Shown here: piece after piece, positions 35,492 through 44,273 of the stretch | Layout: each line of letters opens with the position of its first letter | Position numbering within the stretch: position 1 is the first letter of the stretch | NCBI GenBank assembly: GCA_045105235.1 | Contig: JBGCDH010000018.1 | Location: 38,144-102,143, forward strand | Reading direction: 5' to 3' | Origin: GCA-2684655 sp045105235 | Lineage (GTDB): Bacteria; Planctomycetota; UBA1135; UBA2386 | Length of the DNA stretch: 64,000 bases | Notes under the pieces: model-generated | The model's input: only the letters and a program-made list of their open reading frames with translations | Told to the model about the DNA's origin: nothing | Database searches by the model: none | Program-made: the position numbers and the translations under genes

Positions 35492-37000
35492 TCAGCGTTC
35501 GAGCGCATCCGGGTGGCTGGCCAACATGTAGATCAGGCCCCGCACGCGGGCGCTGATGTGGTTCGCGTCGGTGGCGTCGAAGAGGTCTTCTTCGAGGTCG
35601 TCGTTGTTGCGAACGTTGGTGTTGAGGTAGTCGATGAAGGTCTCTCGCTCGGCGCTGCTCAAGCGAATCCGAAGCAGTCCGGCAAAGTGGTCCACGACCG
35701 CAGCTGCATCGGGCGTGCCGCTCGGCATGTTGATTTCGAAGCCGTTGCTCGACTGGAACGAACGTTCGCCGATCAACCGGCGCACGAGGTTGGCCCGTTC
35801 GACCATGCCCGCGGCGGAGAGCCACTCTTCGCCCTGTGGCCAGCCGAAGACCGACGGCGGATCCCCCGGAACCTGCCCCAGTAGACTCAGCTCCGAACGC
35901 AGATCGTCGGGTGCGACCATAAGCCCCGTAGCCCGCACGGTGCCCACTCCGTAGTCCACCGGCATGCGGACCAGCTCTCCCGTGCGCACGTAGAACGCTT
36001 CGCTCAAGAAAAGGCGGCGCAGGATCGGCCGCATTTCGTAATCCTCGGCCAGGATCACGCCGCGCAAGCCATCGATCAGCTCCTGCGAAGGCGTCGTCGT
36101 AACGAATTCGAGCAAGAGCTTCTCGGCGAGCCAGCCTGCGGCATCCAACGTATCGAACGTCGCGTTGACAACGAGCTCGTAGTCGTCGACATCGGCACCG
36201 TTACTAAACAGGATCACATCCTCGAACAGCACCTTGGCGCCGACGTCCTTGCGCTCCGAATCAAACTCCAGCAGGCGCAGGTTGGTCGTCGCATCCAACC
36301 GGTTTCGGTAGCCGGTGAAGGCCCGTGCCGCTTCCTGGATGTCGGTTTCGCTGTAACCACGGTCGGCGCCAACCGTGAAGAGCTCAAAGAACTCGCGGGC
36401 GAAGTTCTCGTTGGGCTCCACCTTGACGTTGCTTGCTCCGTCGAGCCACTCGAGCATGGCGGGGTCGCGCGCCATCGTCAGCACGAGGTCCTTGAAGTTG
36501 CCGAGCCCCTGCCGCCGCAGCTTCTCGATGTAGTCCACGGCCATGTAGCGCTCTTCCGTGCGCAGCACGGAGTAGCTAATCGCAAAGTGGTCGTGCCAGA
36601 ACATGGCGAGCCGCTCTTGGAACGGCCGCTCGCTGTGCAGCATTAGGTAGAGCCACCACTCCGTGATGTCGTTCCGGCTCGGAAACTTGCCTTCTAGCCC
36701 CACCGGATCGCTGCTGTTTTGCAGATAGGCTGCCGCTTCTGATTCCGCCGCGGTCCCGATGCTGGCGTCGAACGACAGCATCTCGCCGACGTACGCCGCC
36801 AGACCCATTTCGCGGGCGCGACTGCGCTCTACCGGATCGACGCCAAACTCCACCCGCGCTAGCAGGTGGTCGACGTCGTCACTGGAGAACTCCGCGCGTG
36901 CCGCAAGGGAATCCTCGGGCGCCGCATCGTCCTCGGTCCCCAGTTCACAACCCGCGGTTAGCAGTGTGCCAAACAGCAGCCATTCGGTTCTTAGACGCAT
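35492..37000 (-). CDS. DUF1800 family lipoprotein
   Basis: 502 residues from ATG 37000. The short signal TEWLLFGTLLTAGC ends in a lipobox (LTAGC). The DUF1800 core is visible: FSSDDVDHLLARVEFGVDP, EWWLYLMLHSERPFQERLAM, FWHDHFAISYSVLRTEERYM, then NENFAREFFELFTVGADRGY, QEAARAFTGYR and RRLFLSEAFYVR. The family has no proven function but pairs with DUF1501, probably acting on extracellular polymers. A longer in-frame start at 37057 was rejected because it places charged residues before the signal. It begins a three-gene unit read to 32758. Confidence 0.92.
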   Translation of the reverse strand: MRLRTEWLLFGTLLTAGCELGTEDDAAPEDSLAARAEFSSDDVDHLLARVEFGVDPVERSRAREMGLAAYVGEMLSFDASIGTAAESEAAAYLQNSSDPVGLEGKFPSRNDITEWWLYLMLHSERPFQERLAMFWHDHFAISYSVLRTEERYMAVDYIEKLRRQGLGNFKDLVLTMARDPAMLEWLDGASNVKVEPNENFAREFFELFTVGADRGYSETDIQEAARAFTGYRNRLDATTNLRLLEFDSERKDVGAKVLFEDVILFSNGADVDDYELVVNATFDTLDAAGWLAEKLLLEFVTTTPSQELIDGLRGVILAEDYEMRPILRRLFLSEAFYVRTGELVRMPVDYGVGTVRATGLMVAPDDLRSELSLLGQVPGDPPSVFGWPQGEEWLSAAGMVERANLVRRLIGERSFQSSNGFEINMPSGTPDAAAVVDHFAGLLRIRLSSAERETFIDYLNTNVRNNDDLEEDLFDATDANHISARVRGLIYMLASHPDALER

Positions 37001-37217
37001 TCCCTGTTTCCCCTTTGCCAAAGGCGCAGCCTTGAGCGGCGGCAACCTATCACGCAATCGACAGGTCGGCCGGGTATACCCCTAGGGAGCCGCGCAAAGC
37101 CCGCCCATGAGGCCGCCAGCGATCTTGCCATGGCGACTTGCGCCGCATCTCAGCGCGGGACTCTGTGAGAGCTCACAACGATCCAGCGTGGGCTTTCTCA
37201 ACAAGCGCCGGTGCCGG

Positions 37218-37384
37218 CCAGTGTAGTGCGTCTGGTAGATGGGGTATTATCCGGGATGCGAGGGCGTTCGTCGCAAGGCGCTGCGACGAATGCATGTTGC
37301 ATACGTCCTGCCGAGGAGCAGCAACGCCGTGACGGGCGGCTTCGCGCCCGCAGAATGCCCCCGATATCGGATGCACTACACTAG
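37218..37384. repeat. Dispersed palindromic element, copy B (longest)
   Basis: Ends in inverted orientation: left CCAGTGTAGTGCGTC (from 37218), right GATGCACTACACTAG (to 37384). Each end is followed inward by similar GATxxGGGG and CCGGG/CCCGC blocks. The left arm shares TCCGGGATGCGAGGGCG plus TTCGTCGC with copy A. The right arm matches copy C in 44 of 45 bases when reversed. The centre holds another hairpin: GCGTTCGTCGCA (37264-37275) against TGCGACGAATGC (37282-37293), 11 of 12 paired. It occupies about half of the divergent gap between the DUF1800 gene and the threonylcarbamoyladenosine gene. Confidence 0.75.
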
Positions 37385-37388
37385 AGAA

Positions 37389-38441
37389 GTGCCGACGCCA
37401 ACGGCCTATCCTGGCTACGCTGCGGGTGTGGACGACGTCGACGATTTCTCTTCGGCCCCGCAAGACGTTGCGCGCATGGGCCAACTGCTGCGTGACGGCG
37501 GCCTGGTCGCGTTCCCAACGGAAACGGTCTACGGACTCGGCGCGAACGCGCTGGACGCGACCGCCGTCGCGCGCATCTTTGCCGCCAAAGAACGGCCGTC
37601 GTTCAACCCGCTCATCGTGCACATCGCAGACCGAGCGCATATTGCGCACGTCGCTACAGAGTTTTCACCGCTAGCCAAGCAACTTGCCGACGCCTTCTGG
37701 CCCGGCCCGCTGTCGCTGGTCCTGCCTCGTGCCGAGGCGATCCCAGACATCGTCACCGGCGGCCTCGAAACCGTCGGGATCCGGATGCCGGCACACCCGC
37801 TCGCGCTGGCGCTGATCCGAGCTGCCGGCGTGCCCCTCGCGGCGCCGAGTGCAAACCGGTTCACACAGGTCTCCCCCACGACGGCCGAACACGTGCGCGC
37901 GGCACTCGGCGAGCGCGTTGACGCGATCCTCGACGGAGGGCCAACGAAGGTAGGCATCGAATCGACCATCGTGGCCGTGGCGGGTGATCGCGCAACGCTG
38001 CTTCGCACCGGCGGTATCTCGAGGAACGCCATCGAACAGATCACCGGATCGCTGGCCGACGCCGCCCCAGAAGCAGAGGGTGACACTCGGCGTTCCCCCG
38101 GGCGCATCGAGCGCCACTACGCACCAAACACCCCGCTGTTCGCACTGAAGCGAACAGGCGCAGGCCATCAGCTGGAATGGCCGCCGGCCTTTGCGGGGAG
38201 CGATGCATCCGCTGTCGTCGTCAGCACAGGTCCGCTTGTTGGCGACCTGCCGGCATGCGCAACCGGGATCGAAATGCCGGACGACGCCGCCAGCTATGCG
38301 CGCCTGCTCTACGCCGCGCTACATCGCGCGGACGCCTGCGACGCCGCTTTCGTGCTCTGGGAAATCCCGCCGACCGGATCGGAATGGGAAGCCGTTCACG
38401 ATCGGCTTCGACGCGCCGGCTTGCCGACGAGCAAGCCGTAG
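37389..38441 (+). CDS. tsaC: L-threonylcarbamoyladenylate synthase (Sua5/TsaC)
   Basis: 350 residues if started at GTG 37389, right after repeat copy B. A GTG further in (about 37428) is also possible, and upstream extension would translate the repeat. The YrdC domain is clear: RDGGLVAFPTETVYGLGANA, AKERPSFNPLIVHIADRA, FWPGPLSLVLPRAEAIPD, GIRMPAHPLALALIRAAG and PLAAPSANRFTQVSPTTAEH. The C-terminal Sua5 domain follows, including SPGRIERHYAPNTPLFAL. It makes threonylcarbamoyl-AMP from Thr, bicarbonate and ATP for the t6A37 modification of ANN-decoding tRNAs. The epimerase gene follows 32 bases later. Confidence 0.9.
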   Translation: MPTPTAYPGYAAGVDDVDDFSSAPQDVARMGQLLRDGGLVAFPTETVYGLGANALDATAVARIFAAKERPSFNPLIVHIADRAHIAHVATEFSPLAKQLADAFWPGPLSLVLPRAEAIPDIVTGGLETVGIRMPAHPLALALIRAAGVPLAAPSANRFTQVSPTTAEHVRAALGERVDAILDGGPTKVGIESTIVAVAGDRATLLRTGGISRNAIEQITGSLADAAPEAEGDTRRSPGRIERHYAPNTPLFALKRTGAGHQLEWPPAFAGSDASAVVVSTGPLVGDLPACATGIEMPDDAASYARLLYAALHRADACDAAFVLWEIPPTGSEWEAVHDRLRRAGLPTSKP

Positions 38442-38473
38442 ACGCGAGGGTCTCATTCGGCCAAGCTGCCGAC

Positions 38474-39451
38474 ATGGCACCGCTCTGCTTTGTCACCGGC
38501 GCGAGCGGCTTTCTCGGCCGCGCGCTCGTGCCGCGGCTCGCGCGATCGTTTCGCCTGCGGCTGTTGGTGCGCACCGGCCAAGAACTGCCGCAGTTTGCCG
38601 ACATCGCGCACGAGCGAGTCGAAGCCCGGCTCGAGGATCACAAGGCTCTGGCTTCAGGCCTTGCCGGCTGTGCGCACGTCGTGCACATGGCCGCCCTTGT
38701 TTCGTTCCGTCGGGAAGACCGCGCGGCAATGTTCTCATGCAACAGCGACGGCACCGCAAACCTCGCCCGCCTCGCACAGCAAGCGGGCGTGCGGCGATTT
38801 TTGCATGTCTCGACGATCTCCGCAGTCGGCTACTCAGACGGCCCACAGCTACTCGATGAAACGGCGTCGTACAACTTCGACTCCCTGCCGGGAGGCTCGG
38901 GATACAGCGACAGCAAGCACGCGGCCGAACAGCACCTTCTCGAACACGCGGCAGCCGGACTCGACGCGGTCATCGTCAACCCGCCCTCGATGTATGGCGG
39001 CGGCGATCGCCGCAAGACCGACGATTCGCTGCTAACAGCCGTCATGCTTGGCCAGGTGCGCCTGGCGCCACCCGGCGGCCTCAACGTCGCCAACGTCGAG
39101 GACGTCTGCGATGGCATGCTGGGCGCGCTCGCGAAAGGACGGACCGGCGAGCGCTACATCCTCGGAGGCGAAAACCTGACCGGGCGCGAGTTGCTGCAGC
39201 GCATCGCAACCATCACCGGCGGCACCGCACCAACGCGAGTCGCCCCGCGATTGGCGCTAGGTTTTTTGGCGCGTGCGCTTCGATGCAAAGAGCGTGTCTT
39301 CGGCAGCAAGCATCCGCTTACGAGCGAGATATTGCAGCTCGCAACGCGCCACCTTTGGTATTCAAGCGACAAAGCCGAGCGCGACCTCGACTGGCGAGCG
39401 GGGCCGGTTGACCCAGGCATCGCCGCCGCCTTCGCAGACCTGCAGCCGTAG
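38474..39451 (+). CDS. NAD(P)-dependent epimerase/dehydratase (extended SDR)
   Basis: 325 residues from ATG 38474. The Rossmann GxxGxxG is in FVTGASGFLGRALVPRLA. The active-site Ser and YxxxK are in HVSTISAVGYSDGP and GGSGYSDSKHAAEQHLLEHA. The substrate-side VNPPSMYGGGDRRK and the C-terminal domain YILGGENLTGRELLQRIA resemble HpnA-like or dihydroflavonol reductase-like members. It probably reduces or epimerises a sugar nucleotide or terpenoid-type substrate; the exact one is not readable. It begins 32 bases after the tsaC stop on the same strand. Confidence 0.88.
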   Translation: MAPLCFVTGASGFLGRALVPRLARSFRLRLLVRTGQELPQFADIAHERVEARLEDHKALASGLAGCAHVVHMAALVSFRREDRAAMFSCNSDGTANLARLAQQAGVRRFLHVSTISAVGYSDGPQLLDETASYNFDSLPGGSGYSDSKHAAEQHLLEHAAAGLDAVIVNPPSMYGGGDRRKTDDSLLTAVMLGQVRLAPPGGLNVANVEDVCDGMLGALAKGRTGERYILGGENLTGRELLQRIATITGGTAPTRVAPRLALGFLARALRCKERVFGSKHPLTSEILQLATRHLWYSSDKAERDLDWRAGPVDPGIAAAFADLQP

Positions 39452-39610
39452 CAGCAGGCACCCGATGCGCGATTCAGGCCGCGAATATCGGGATCGCGTG
39501 CCACCGTCGGCAGAACTCAGACCCTGTAGAGATGGCAGCGCTCGCGCAACGGGTCGCAGCGCTGCTGCCTCGGCGCCCAGAGGCTTTACCACCCGGAACT
39601 GGAGAGAGCC

Positions 39611-40135
39611 ATGATGCATCGCTTTGCATTGATTCTGACAACGATTCTCGCTGCCGCGACAGCGACCGCGACCGCCCAGGCCTGCGCGTATACCAAGGCA
39701 AGTAGCGTCGACCCAAAGCTCGACGTGCACCTGAAGCGCGACTGCGGCAGCGCAAAGATCCGCTTCGGCGGCCTTGAGTGGAGCACCACCCAGACAGGAT
39801 GCCCGCTGCTCGCGACCTACACGCCAAAGCACGAGATTGTCGAACGCGTGAACGTTCGCACGCAAACCGTGGTCACAGGCATTAGCCCTGTCTACCTGCT
39901 GAGCTTCAAGTGCGTCGGGTCTTGGCTGATCGTCATCCCGCTGAGCAACGACTGCCGGCTCGACCAGAGCAACGTCGCAGGCTTCACCAAGCGCTTGGTG
40001 ACGGTCGCTTGCCCGACGGTTGTCAAACCAGCCACAGGTGATCTGCAGGCAGGTGATCCGAAGGTTGGCGCCCCGAAGGTTGGCGATCCGAAGGTTGGCG
40101 ATCTGGCGATAGGCGGCCCAGGCGACCAGCGATGA
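39611..40135 (+). CDS. Small secreted protein with repeat tail
   Basis: 174 residues. The ATG at 39611 follows GGAGAG by six bases. The signal peptide is FALILTTILAAATATATAQA. The mature core of about 110 residues has spaced Cys (QACAYTKASS, KRDCGSAKI, QTGCPLLATY, SFKCVGSWLIVIPL, SNDCRLDQ, VTVACP) and appears beta-rich, probably disulfide-bonded. The C-terminal 35 residues are a low-complexity GDPKVG-type repeat from a 15-base tandem. It resembles the C-terminus of the protein at 21661-22062. No known domain. Confidence 0.65.
   Translation: MMHRFALILTTILAAATATATAQACAYTKASSVDPKLDVHLKRDCGSAKIRFGGLEWSTTQTGCPLLATYTPKHEIVERVNVRTQTVVTGISPVYLLSFKCVGSWLIVIPLSNDCRLDQSNVAGFTKRLVTVACPTVVKPATGDLQAGDPKVGAPKVGDPKVGDLAIGGPGDQR
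40055..40099 (+). repeat. 15-base coding tandem repeat
   Basis: Three units of GATCCGAAGGTTGGC (the middle one starts GCC), with degenerate units on both sides, encoding a repeated DPKVG in the tail of the small secreted protein. Confidence 0.8.
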
Positions 40136-40336
40136 CCGACGGCCCGGACGCACCGAGCGAGCTGCTTGGCTGACGCCCGGCGCTCCCCTTCTGGGAGCTT
40201 CGCATACCGAAATCTCGCGAACGGCTGCGCCGGACGCCGCCGATTCGCGCCCCGAATTTTTTGGCGAACCGGGCTCCCCCCGGTTGCGCACCCTCCACCG
40301 GGCGAGCGCAACAACGCGACGCCCGACAGGAGAACC

Positions 40337-42160
40337 ATGCAGCAACCCACAGAACGAGACGGGTCAAGGCGACCCTCGACCTTGGCCCTATGCGGCCTTG
40401 CCGGAGCAGTTGCCGTGCTCGCCTACTTGATCGTGCGCGGGCTTACGCCGGCGCTCGCCAGCGAGCCGCCCCCCACCCCAACACTTCTACCAGCCGCGCC
40501 AACACCGGCCGAACCCGAGGCAACCCGCCCGTCCGAGAGAGAGCGTTTTCAGGCGACAACTCCGCCGCCGCCGCCGCCGCAAGGCCCGACCGCGGCCGCC
40601 GAGACCAAATCTTTTGCCGACGCGATTGCGCAGCTATCCATGCTCGGACTCAAGGTTGCCGAGCACGCGCGCAACGACGAGATCGAAGCCGCAACCGCGG
40701 CCGACCAGCAGGCGCGCACGTGTCTTGCCGACCTCATGGCCCGCTTCGACGACGCCGGCGAACGGGCGCTTGAGCTGGTCCTGACGATGGCCAGCGGAAC
40801 AGCGAGCGCCGGCCGACCGCGGGCTGCTGTGGCTCCCGTAGCTCCTGAGGCTCCCGTGGCTCCTGAGGCTCTCCCTGCAGCGGCACTCGCAGAGGCCAAT
40901 CCCGACCCCGGACCAGCCCCCGACCCAGACCCCGACAACGACCCCGACAAGAATGCGGACAGGCGCTCGGCTCGAGGACACGGTCTAGCCGGTGCGGGAT
41001 CATCCCCCGCAGCAGGGTTCGCGGCGGATGGGTCACCAAACCCGGAACACCAGCAGCAAGGCGCGCCGACGGCCGCATTGCGGCATGAGATCCAGCAGCT
41101 GAACCACGCTTCGCACACGTCGACTCCTACTACGCCCCAACCCGTCGCCGAGATCGCAACCCTTGCGGTGCTCAAGCTTGTCATCCAGGCCGACTTGGCC
41201 CGCCGACACGACGTGGCACGGGCACACGGCGAGTCGGCGCCACGCGATAGCCTGGTGCAAGCTCTGCTCGACTCGATGCCGGTCGCGGCGATGGTCGGCC
41301 AAGCCGGCGACGCATGTCTCCACCGCCGGCCCTACCTTCAGCTGGCGCACGAGCCAACCGTTCGTCAGCTGTTGAGCCTCGCGGCCAACGGCCAGTTTTC
41401 GCAGACAACGGCCACGCACATGCTCGAAACGCTCTGGGACAACCTCAAGGCAACCGGCCAGCGCAGTGGCGACAACCTCAAGCGCCTATCCCTCGTCATG
41501 CTCGATGGCGGCAACGCCGCCGAACAAGCCACCGCATGTCGGGAGCTGCTGGCCGATGCGCGCTACCGCGGCATCGCCATTGCCTGGCTGCGGCAAAAGC
41601 AAGACCGCGAGCTGGCTGCCACCATTGCACAAGGTGCCGCCGCGGAGCTGCCGCCGGATGTCGCGATCGAGGTCCTGCGCGAACTTGGCTCGCTGATCGA
41701 GCACACGCGCGGCCTCTATCTATCCATCGGCACGCGCTCCCCCGAAGTGGTGGCAGATGCCTATCGGCAGCACCTTGCCGACGACACGCAGCCGAGCATT
41801 CGGCGTGAACTGCTGATGGGAGTTGCCATGCTGCCCGACAAAGCTGGGCTCGAACTGGCCCAACTCGCCCTGGCGAACGATCCAGCGGTCGGCGTCCGCA
41901 TCCAGGCACTGTTTGCGATCACCGCCAACGCGACAGCGGAGCAGGCAGAGATGGCCATCCACACCCTCTTGGACGACGACAAAATCGCAATGGATCCGCT
42001 CCAGCTAGGCGGGATCGTGCTCGCACTCGGAAACATCGAGCACCGCGATCCAAACGGCCTCCAGCGCATCGGCGCGAGGCTGCAAACCTTGCCGCTGCAA
42101 GCGCAGGATCGTGAACGGCTCACTGCGATGCTTGCGCGCGGGCTTCCCGGAGGCGGCTAA
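40337..42160 (+). CDS. Membrane-anchored helical repeat protein, 607 aa
   Basis: The start at 40337 has AGGAGAA a few bases upstream. After a short basic N-terminus comes one membrane helix (ALCGLAGAVAVLAYLIVRGL), then Pro-rich linkers (residues about 45-85). A long Ala/Pro/Asp-rich region follows, containing PVAPEAPVAPEALP and DPDPDNDPDKNADR. From about residue 300 a helical solenoid appears (MLPDKAGLELAQLALANDPA, VGVRIQALFAITANATAEQA, EMAIHTLLDDDKIAMDPLQL), typical of HEAT-like repeats. It is probably a periplasmic scaffold anchored in the inner membrane. No enzyme motif is visible. Confidence 0.72.
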   Translation: MQQPTERDGSRRPSTLALCGLAGAVAVLAYLIVRGLTPALASEPPPTPTLLPAAPTPAEPEATRPSERERFQATTPPPPPPQGPTAAAETKSFADAIAQLSMLGLKVAEHARNDEIEAATAADQQARTCLADLMARFDDAGERALELVLTMASGTASAGRPRAAVAPVAPEAPVAPEALPAAALAEANPDPGPAPDPDPDNDPDKNADRRSARGHGLAGAGSSPAAGFAADGSPNPEHQQQGAPTAALRHEIQQLNHASHTSTPTTPQPVAEIATLAVLKLVIQADLARRHDVARAHGESAPRDSLVQALLDSMPVAAMVGQAGDACLHRRPYLQLAHEPTVRQLLSLAANGQFSQTTATHMLETLWDNLKATGQRSGDNLKRLSLVMLDGGNAAEQATACRELLADARYRGIAIAWLRQKQDRELAATIAQGAAAELPPDVAIEVLRELGSLIEHTRGLYLSIGTRSPEVVADAYRQHLADDTQPSIRRELLMGVAMLPDKAGLELAQLALANDPAVGVRIQALFAITANATAEQAEMAIHTLLDDDKIAMDPLQLGGIVLALGNIEHRDPNGLQRIGARLQTLPLQAQDRERLTAMLARGLPGGG

Positions 42161-42333
42161 AAAGCCGGCACATCAGAAGCGGACCAGAAGCCCGTGCATC
42201 AGGAGGGATGCTAAAGAGACAGTGCCCGTCAGCGCTGGCCAGCCGGCATCTAGGCGGCCACTAGCAGGCCGCAATATCCCCACGAGCATTTTCAGACGCG
42301 GCGCCTCGAGAAGCAGGCTCTGCCGAAGCAGCG

Positions 42334-42498
42334 TTACTTCTTCTTCTCGATGTGCTTCGTATGCCGGCGCAGGCGGCGGCAGTACTTGCTCAGCTCCAGC
42401 TTAGGCGTGCCGGGCTTCTTGAGCAGCGTGTAGTTGCGATCGCCAGTTTCCTCGCATACGAGGAAAACGACTTCTTTCTTCTTCTTGGGCTTCGCCAT
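42334..42498 (-). CDS. rpmG: 50S ribosomal protein L33
   Basis: 54-residue protein. It begins AKPKKKKEVVFLVCEETGDR and continues NYTLLKKPGTPKLELSKYC, ending RRLRRHTKHIEKKK. The order LVCEETGDRNY, then K.P.KLEL.KYC...RRHT is diagnostic for L33. Only one Cys is kept in each half, so it is a version without the full zinc-binding set. L33 sits near the E site of the large subunit. It stands alone here, away from secE/nusG or rpmB, and has 158 bases to the next gene upstream on its strand. Confidence 0.92.
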   Translation of the reverse strand: MAKPKKKKEVVFLVCEETGDRNYTLLKKPGTPKLELSKYCRRLRRHTKHIEKKK

Positions 42499-42656
42499 GG
42501 CGGAAGGTGGATCGCAGGGAGCGATCCGGTTGGGAGGGCGAAGAACGGTAGCGATCCGGGAGCCCGGCGCAAGAGAAGACCTCGGCCTCCGGCCGAAATG
42601 CCTGCTCGCAGCGCTCCTCGCGCGACCACGGCAGCATCGAAGCCGGTCTACGCTCC

Positions 42657-43841
42657 TTAGTATTGGAGCTCAAGCACAGGCATCTGGCCGATCTGCGGCC
42701 CCCACGGAGAAGTCAACGACGGCCCCGGGAAGAACATACTGTTGCAGTGATTGCCGACGCCAGCCGACGTGCAGACAAGCACCAGCCCGTTGCTCAAGGA
42801 AAGAGGCAGCACGGGGCGCGAAAGATCCAGCCATGCCGCCTGGATGGCCAAGCGCTGCCCGATCGCCGCGGCGCCAGGAATGTCGAGCGTGGTCGCAAAC
42901 GTGCCGACGACATTGGCGGTGCCGGACCAGCTAGCGTCGAGCGGCGCCCACAGGCGGCAGTCGGCCATGCCTGGATCGAGGATTCCCAGCGAGGCGCCGA
43001 AGCCAAGCCAGCTGCCGCCGACCGCACGCGCTTCGGCATCGAGCCCGACCCAGGCAAACGCTGGGGCACCGCCTGGGATTCCAGAGACCGCCAGGTCGAC
43101 GGTTTGGCCCGCGATCGGCCCATCTTCATTTGCCCAACGAAGCCGCGTCGGCTCGCTCTCGGTTGTGCAGCTACCGTCGCCGACGGGCACAGCAAGACCT
43201 TGATCGGCCCCACCGGCGAACCACACGGCATCGACCCAGTTGCCCGGATCGATCGTCAGCGGCCCGTCCGACGACTCGAACTCCAGGTAGAGGGTGCCGG
43301 CCGTCACCGGCAGCGGCGTCGCGAAGGTGATGGCAATCAGCTGGTCGCCAACGGTGGTGGTTTCGTTCGGCGCTGGCGTCGCCGGCACGGTCACCACGGC
43401 CGGGCCAAATAGTACCTGGGCGCTGGCGGGCCGGTTGGCCATGTAGTTGCCCTGCACGAGGATCGCCGCCGGCCCCTGGAAGCCACCCCGAATGGTCAGG
43501 GTTCGGGTCATCCCCGGATAGGCCACGTCGCCGGCGAGCGTCGAGCGACGCAGTCGCAGGCCGGTGATCGTTTCCCCGACAAAGTTGGCAGGGAGCAACT
43601 CTTCATCGACGTAGACCTGCAGCTTGCCCTCCGTCCAGCGCAGCGGCATGGCAACCGCCGCGTTGCCCGGCAGCGTTTCGCACACCGGCGGAACAAAGGC
43701 CGAGCTCTGCGCTACAGCCGGAAGAGCCAAAAGCGAAAGGGCGGCCGCTAGAGGCGCAGCGATGCCGCATCGGGGGGAAAAACAGGCCGGTTGCCCAAGC
43801 CCGCGTCGTTTGCGCGTGATTCTCGCCATCGCCGATGGCAT
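42657..43841 (-). CDS. Secreted hypothetical protein, 394 aa
   Basis: The start is taken at ATG 43841; 43829 is an alternative. The signal peptide is GIAAPLAAALSLLALPAVAQ. The mature protein is beta-rich with few charges: LQVYVDEELLPANFVGETIT, LRRSTLAGDVAYPGM, TLTIRGGFQGPAAIL and FATPLPVTAGTLYLEFESSD, then a C-terminal module (WVGLDAEARAVGGSWLGFG, VLVCTSAGVGNHCNSMF). Such two-part secreted proteins are common in Planctomycetota, and their function is unknown. It diverges from the SDR gene at 44274 across a 432-base gap that contains a strong hairpin. Confidence 0.68.
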   Translation of the reverse strand: MPSAMARITRKRRGLGQPACFSPRCGIAAPLAAALSLLALPAVAQSSAFVPPVCETLPGNAAVAMPLRWTEGKLQVYVDEELLPANFVGETITGLRLRRSTLAGDVAYPGMTRTLTIRGGFQGPAAILVQGNYMANRPASAQVLFGPAVVTVPATPAPNETTTVGDQLIAITFATPLPVTAGTLYLEFESSDGPLTIDPGNWVDAVWFAGGADQGLAVPVGDGSCTTESEPTRLRWANEDGPIAGQTVDLAVSGIPGGAPAFAWVGLDAEARAVGGSWLGFGASLGILDPGMADCRLWAPLDASWSGTANVVGTFATTLDIPGAAAIGQRLAIQAAWLDLSRPVLPLSLSNGLVLVCTSAGVGNHCNSMFFPGPSLTSPWGPQIGQMPVLELQY

Positions 43842-44096
43842 CGACCGATCAGCACGGGAAACCCAAGTGCGAAAGTCGTCGAGCGCAGGCGTCGCAGCTT
43901 GGCCAGACGCATCTCGGACAGACCAGCGCCGGCAGAGCAAACCAGAGGCGGACAGGACTCGATCGGACGGCTGCGAGCGCCGGCTGTCGCGCGGGAGCAC
44001 CAGATGGATGCAGGCCAGAACGCGCGGCTCCCCAGCGCTGGTGCGGGGCGCAGGCATCGGGGCGCGGGATTCGGGCGCGGGAAAAGAAAATGGAAA

Positions 44097-44118
44097 GGGC
44101 CCGGTCCCCACCGGGCCC
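44097..44118 (-). terminator. Strong terminator-like hairpin without an obvious upstream gene
   Basis: GGGCCCGGT, a CCCC loop, and ACCGGGCCC form a perfect 9-base-pair stem. On the minus strand the stem is followed by TTTCCATTTTCTTTTC, a loose T-tract. No minus-strand gene ends nearby; the next minus-strand gene starts 256 bases further on (43841). So it could be a leader attenuator for that gene, or the end of a small RNA. The rest of the 43842-44273 gap shows no gene. Confidence 0.5.
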
Positions 44119-44273
44119 TCTCGGGGGTCGTCCGCAAACTTGACGTCCCTCTCTTCTTCCCTGTCCCACCCCCTCTATCGGCCGCCCCCACCACGAACTG
44201 GAGCGCTTTCGCCATCGATCCGATGACGAGACAGCCATTGCCATGGGCGCCCCAGCTCGGTGAGCATGCGCAC

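Noticed and set aside
37239..37388. N-terminal extension of the threonylcarbamoyladenosine synthase across repeat copy B
   Set aside because: Although the frame is open, it would translate the repeat. Family homology starts after it, and a GTG is available at 37389.
40023..40367. Minus-strand repeat-containing frame (FGSPTFGAPTFGSP)
   Set aside because: It is the complement of the 15-base tandem repeat in the small secreted protein gene, which has a signal peptide and a Shine-Dalgarno.
44119..44250. Possible SRP or 6S RNA upstream of the terminator-like hairpin
   Set aside because: The conserved SRP RNA core (GGTCAGG...GGAAGCAGCC type) and the 6S bubble pattern are not present. Only an unassigned transcript can be suggested.
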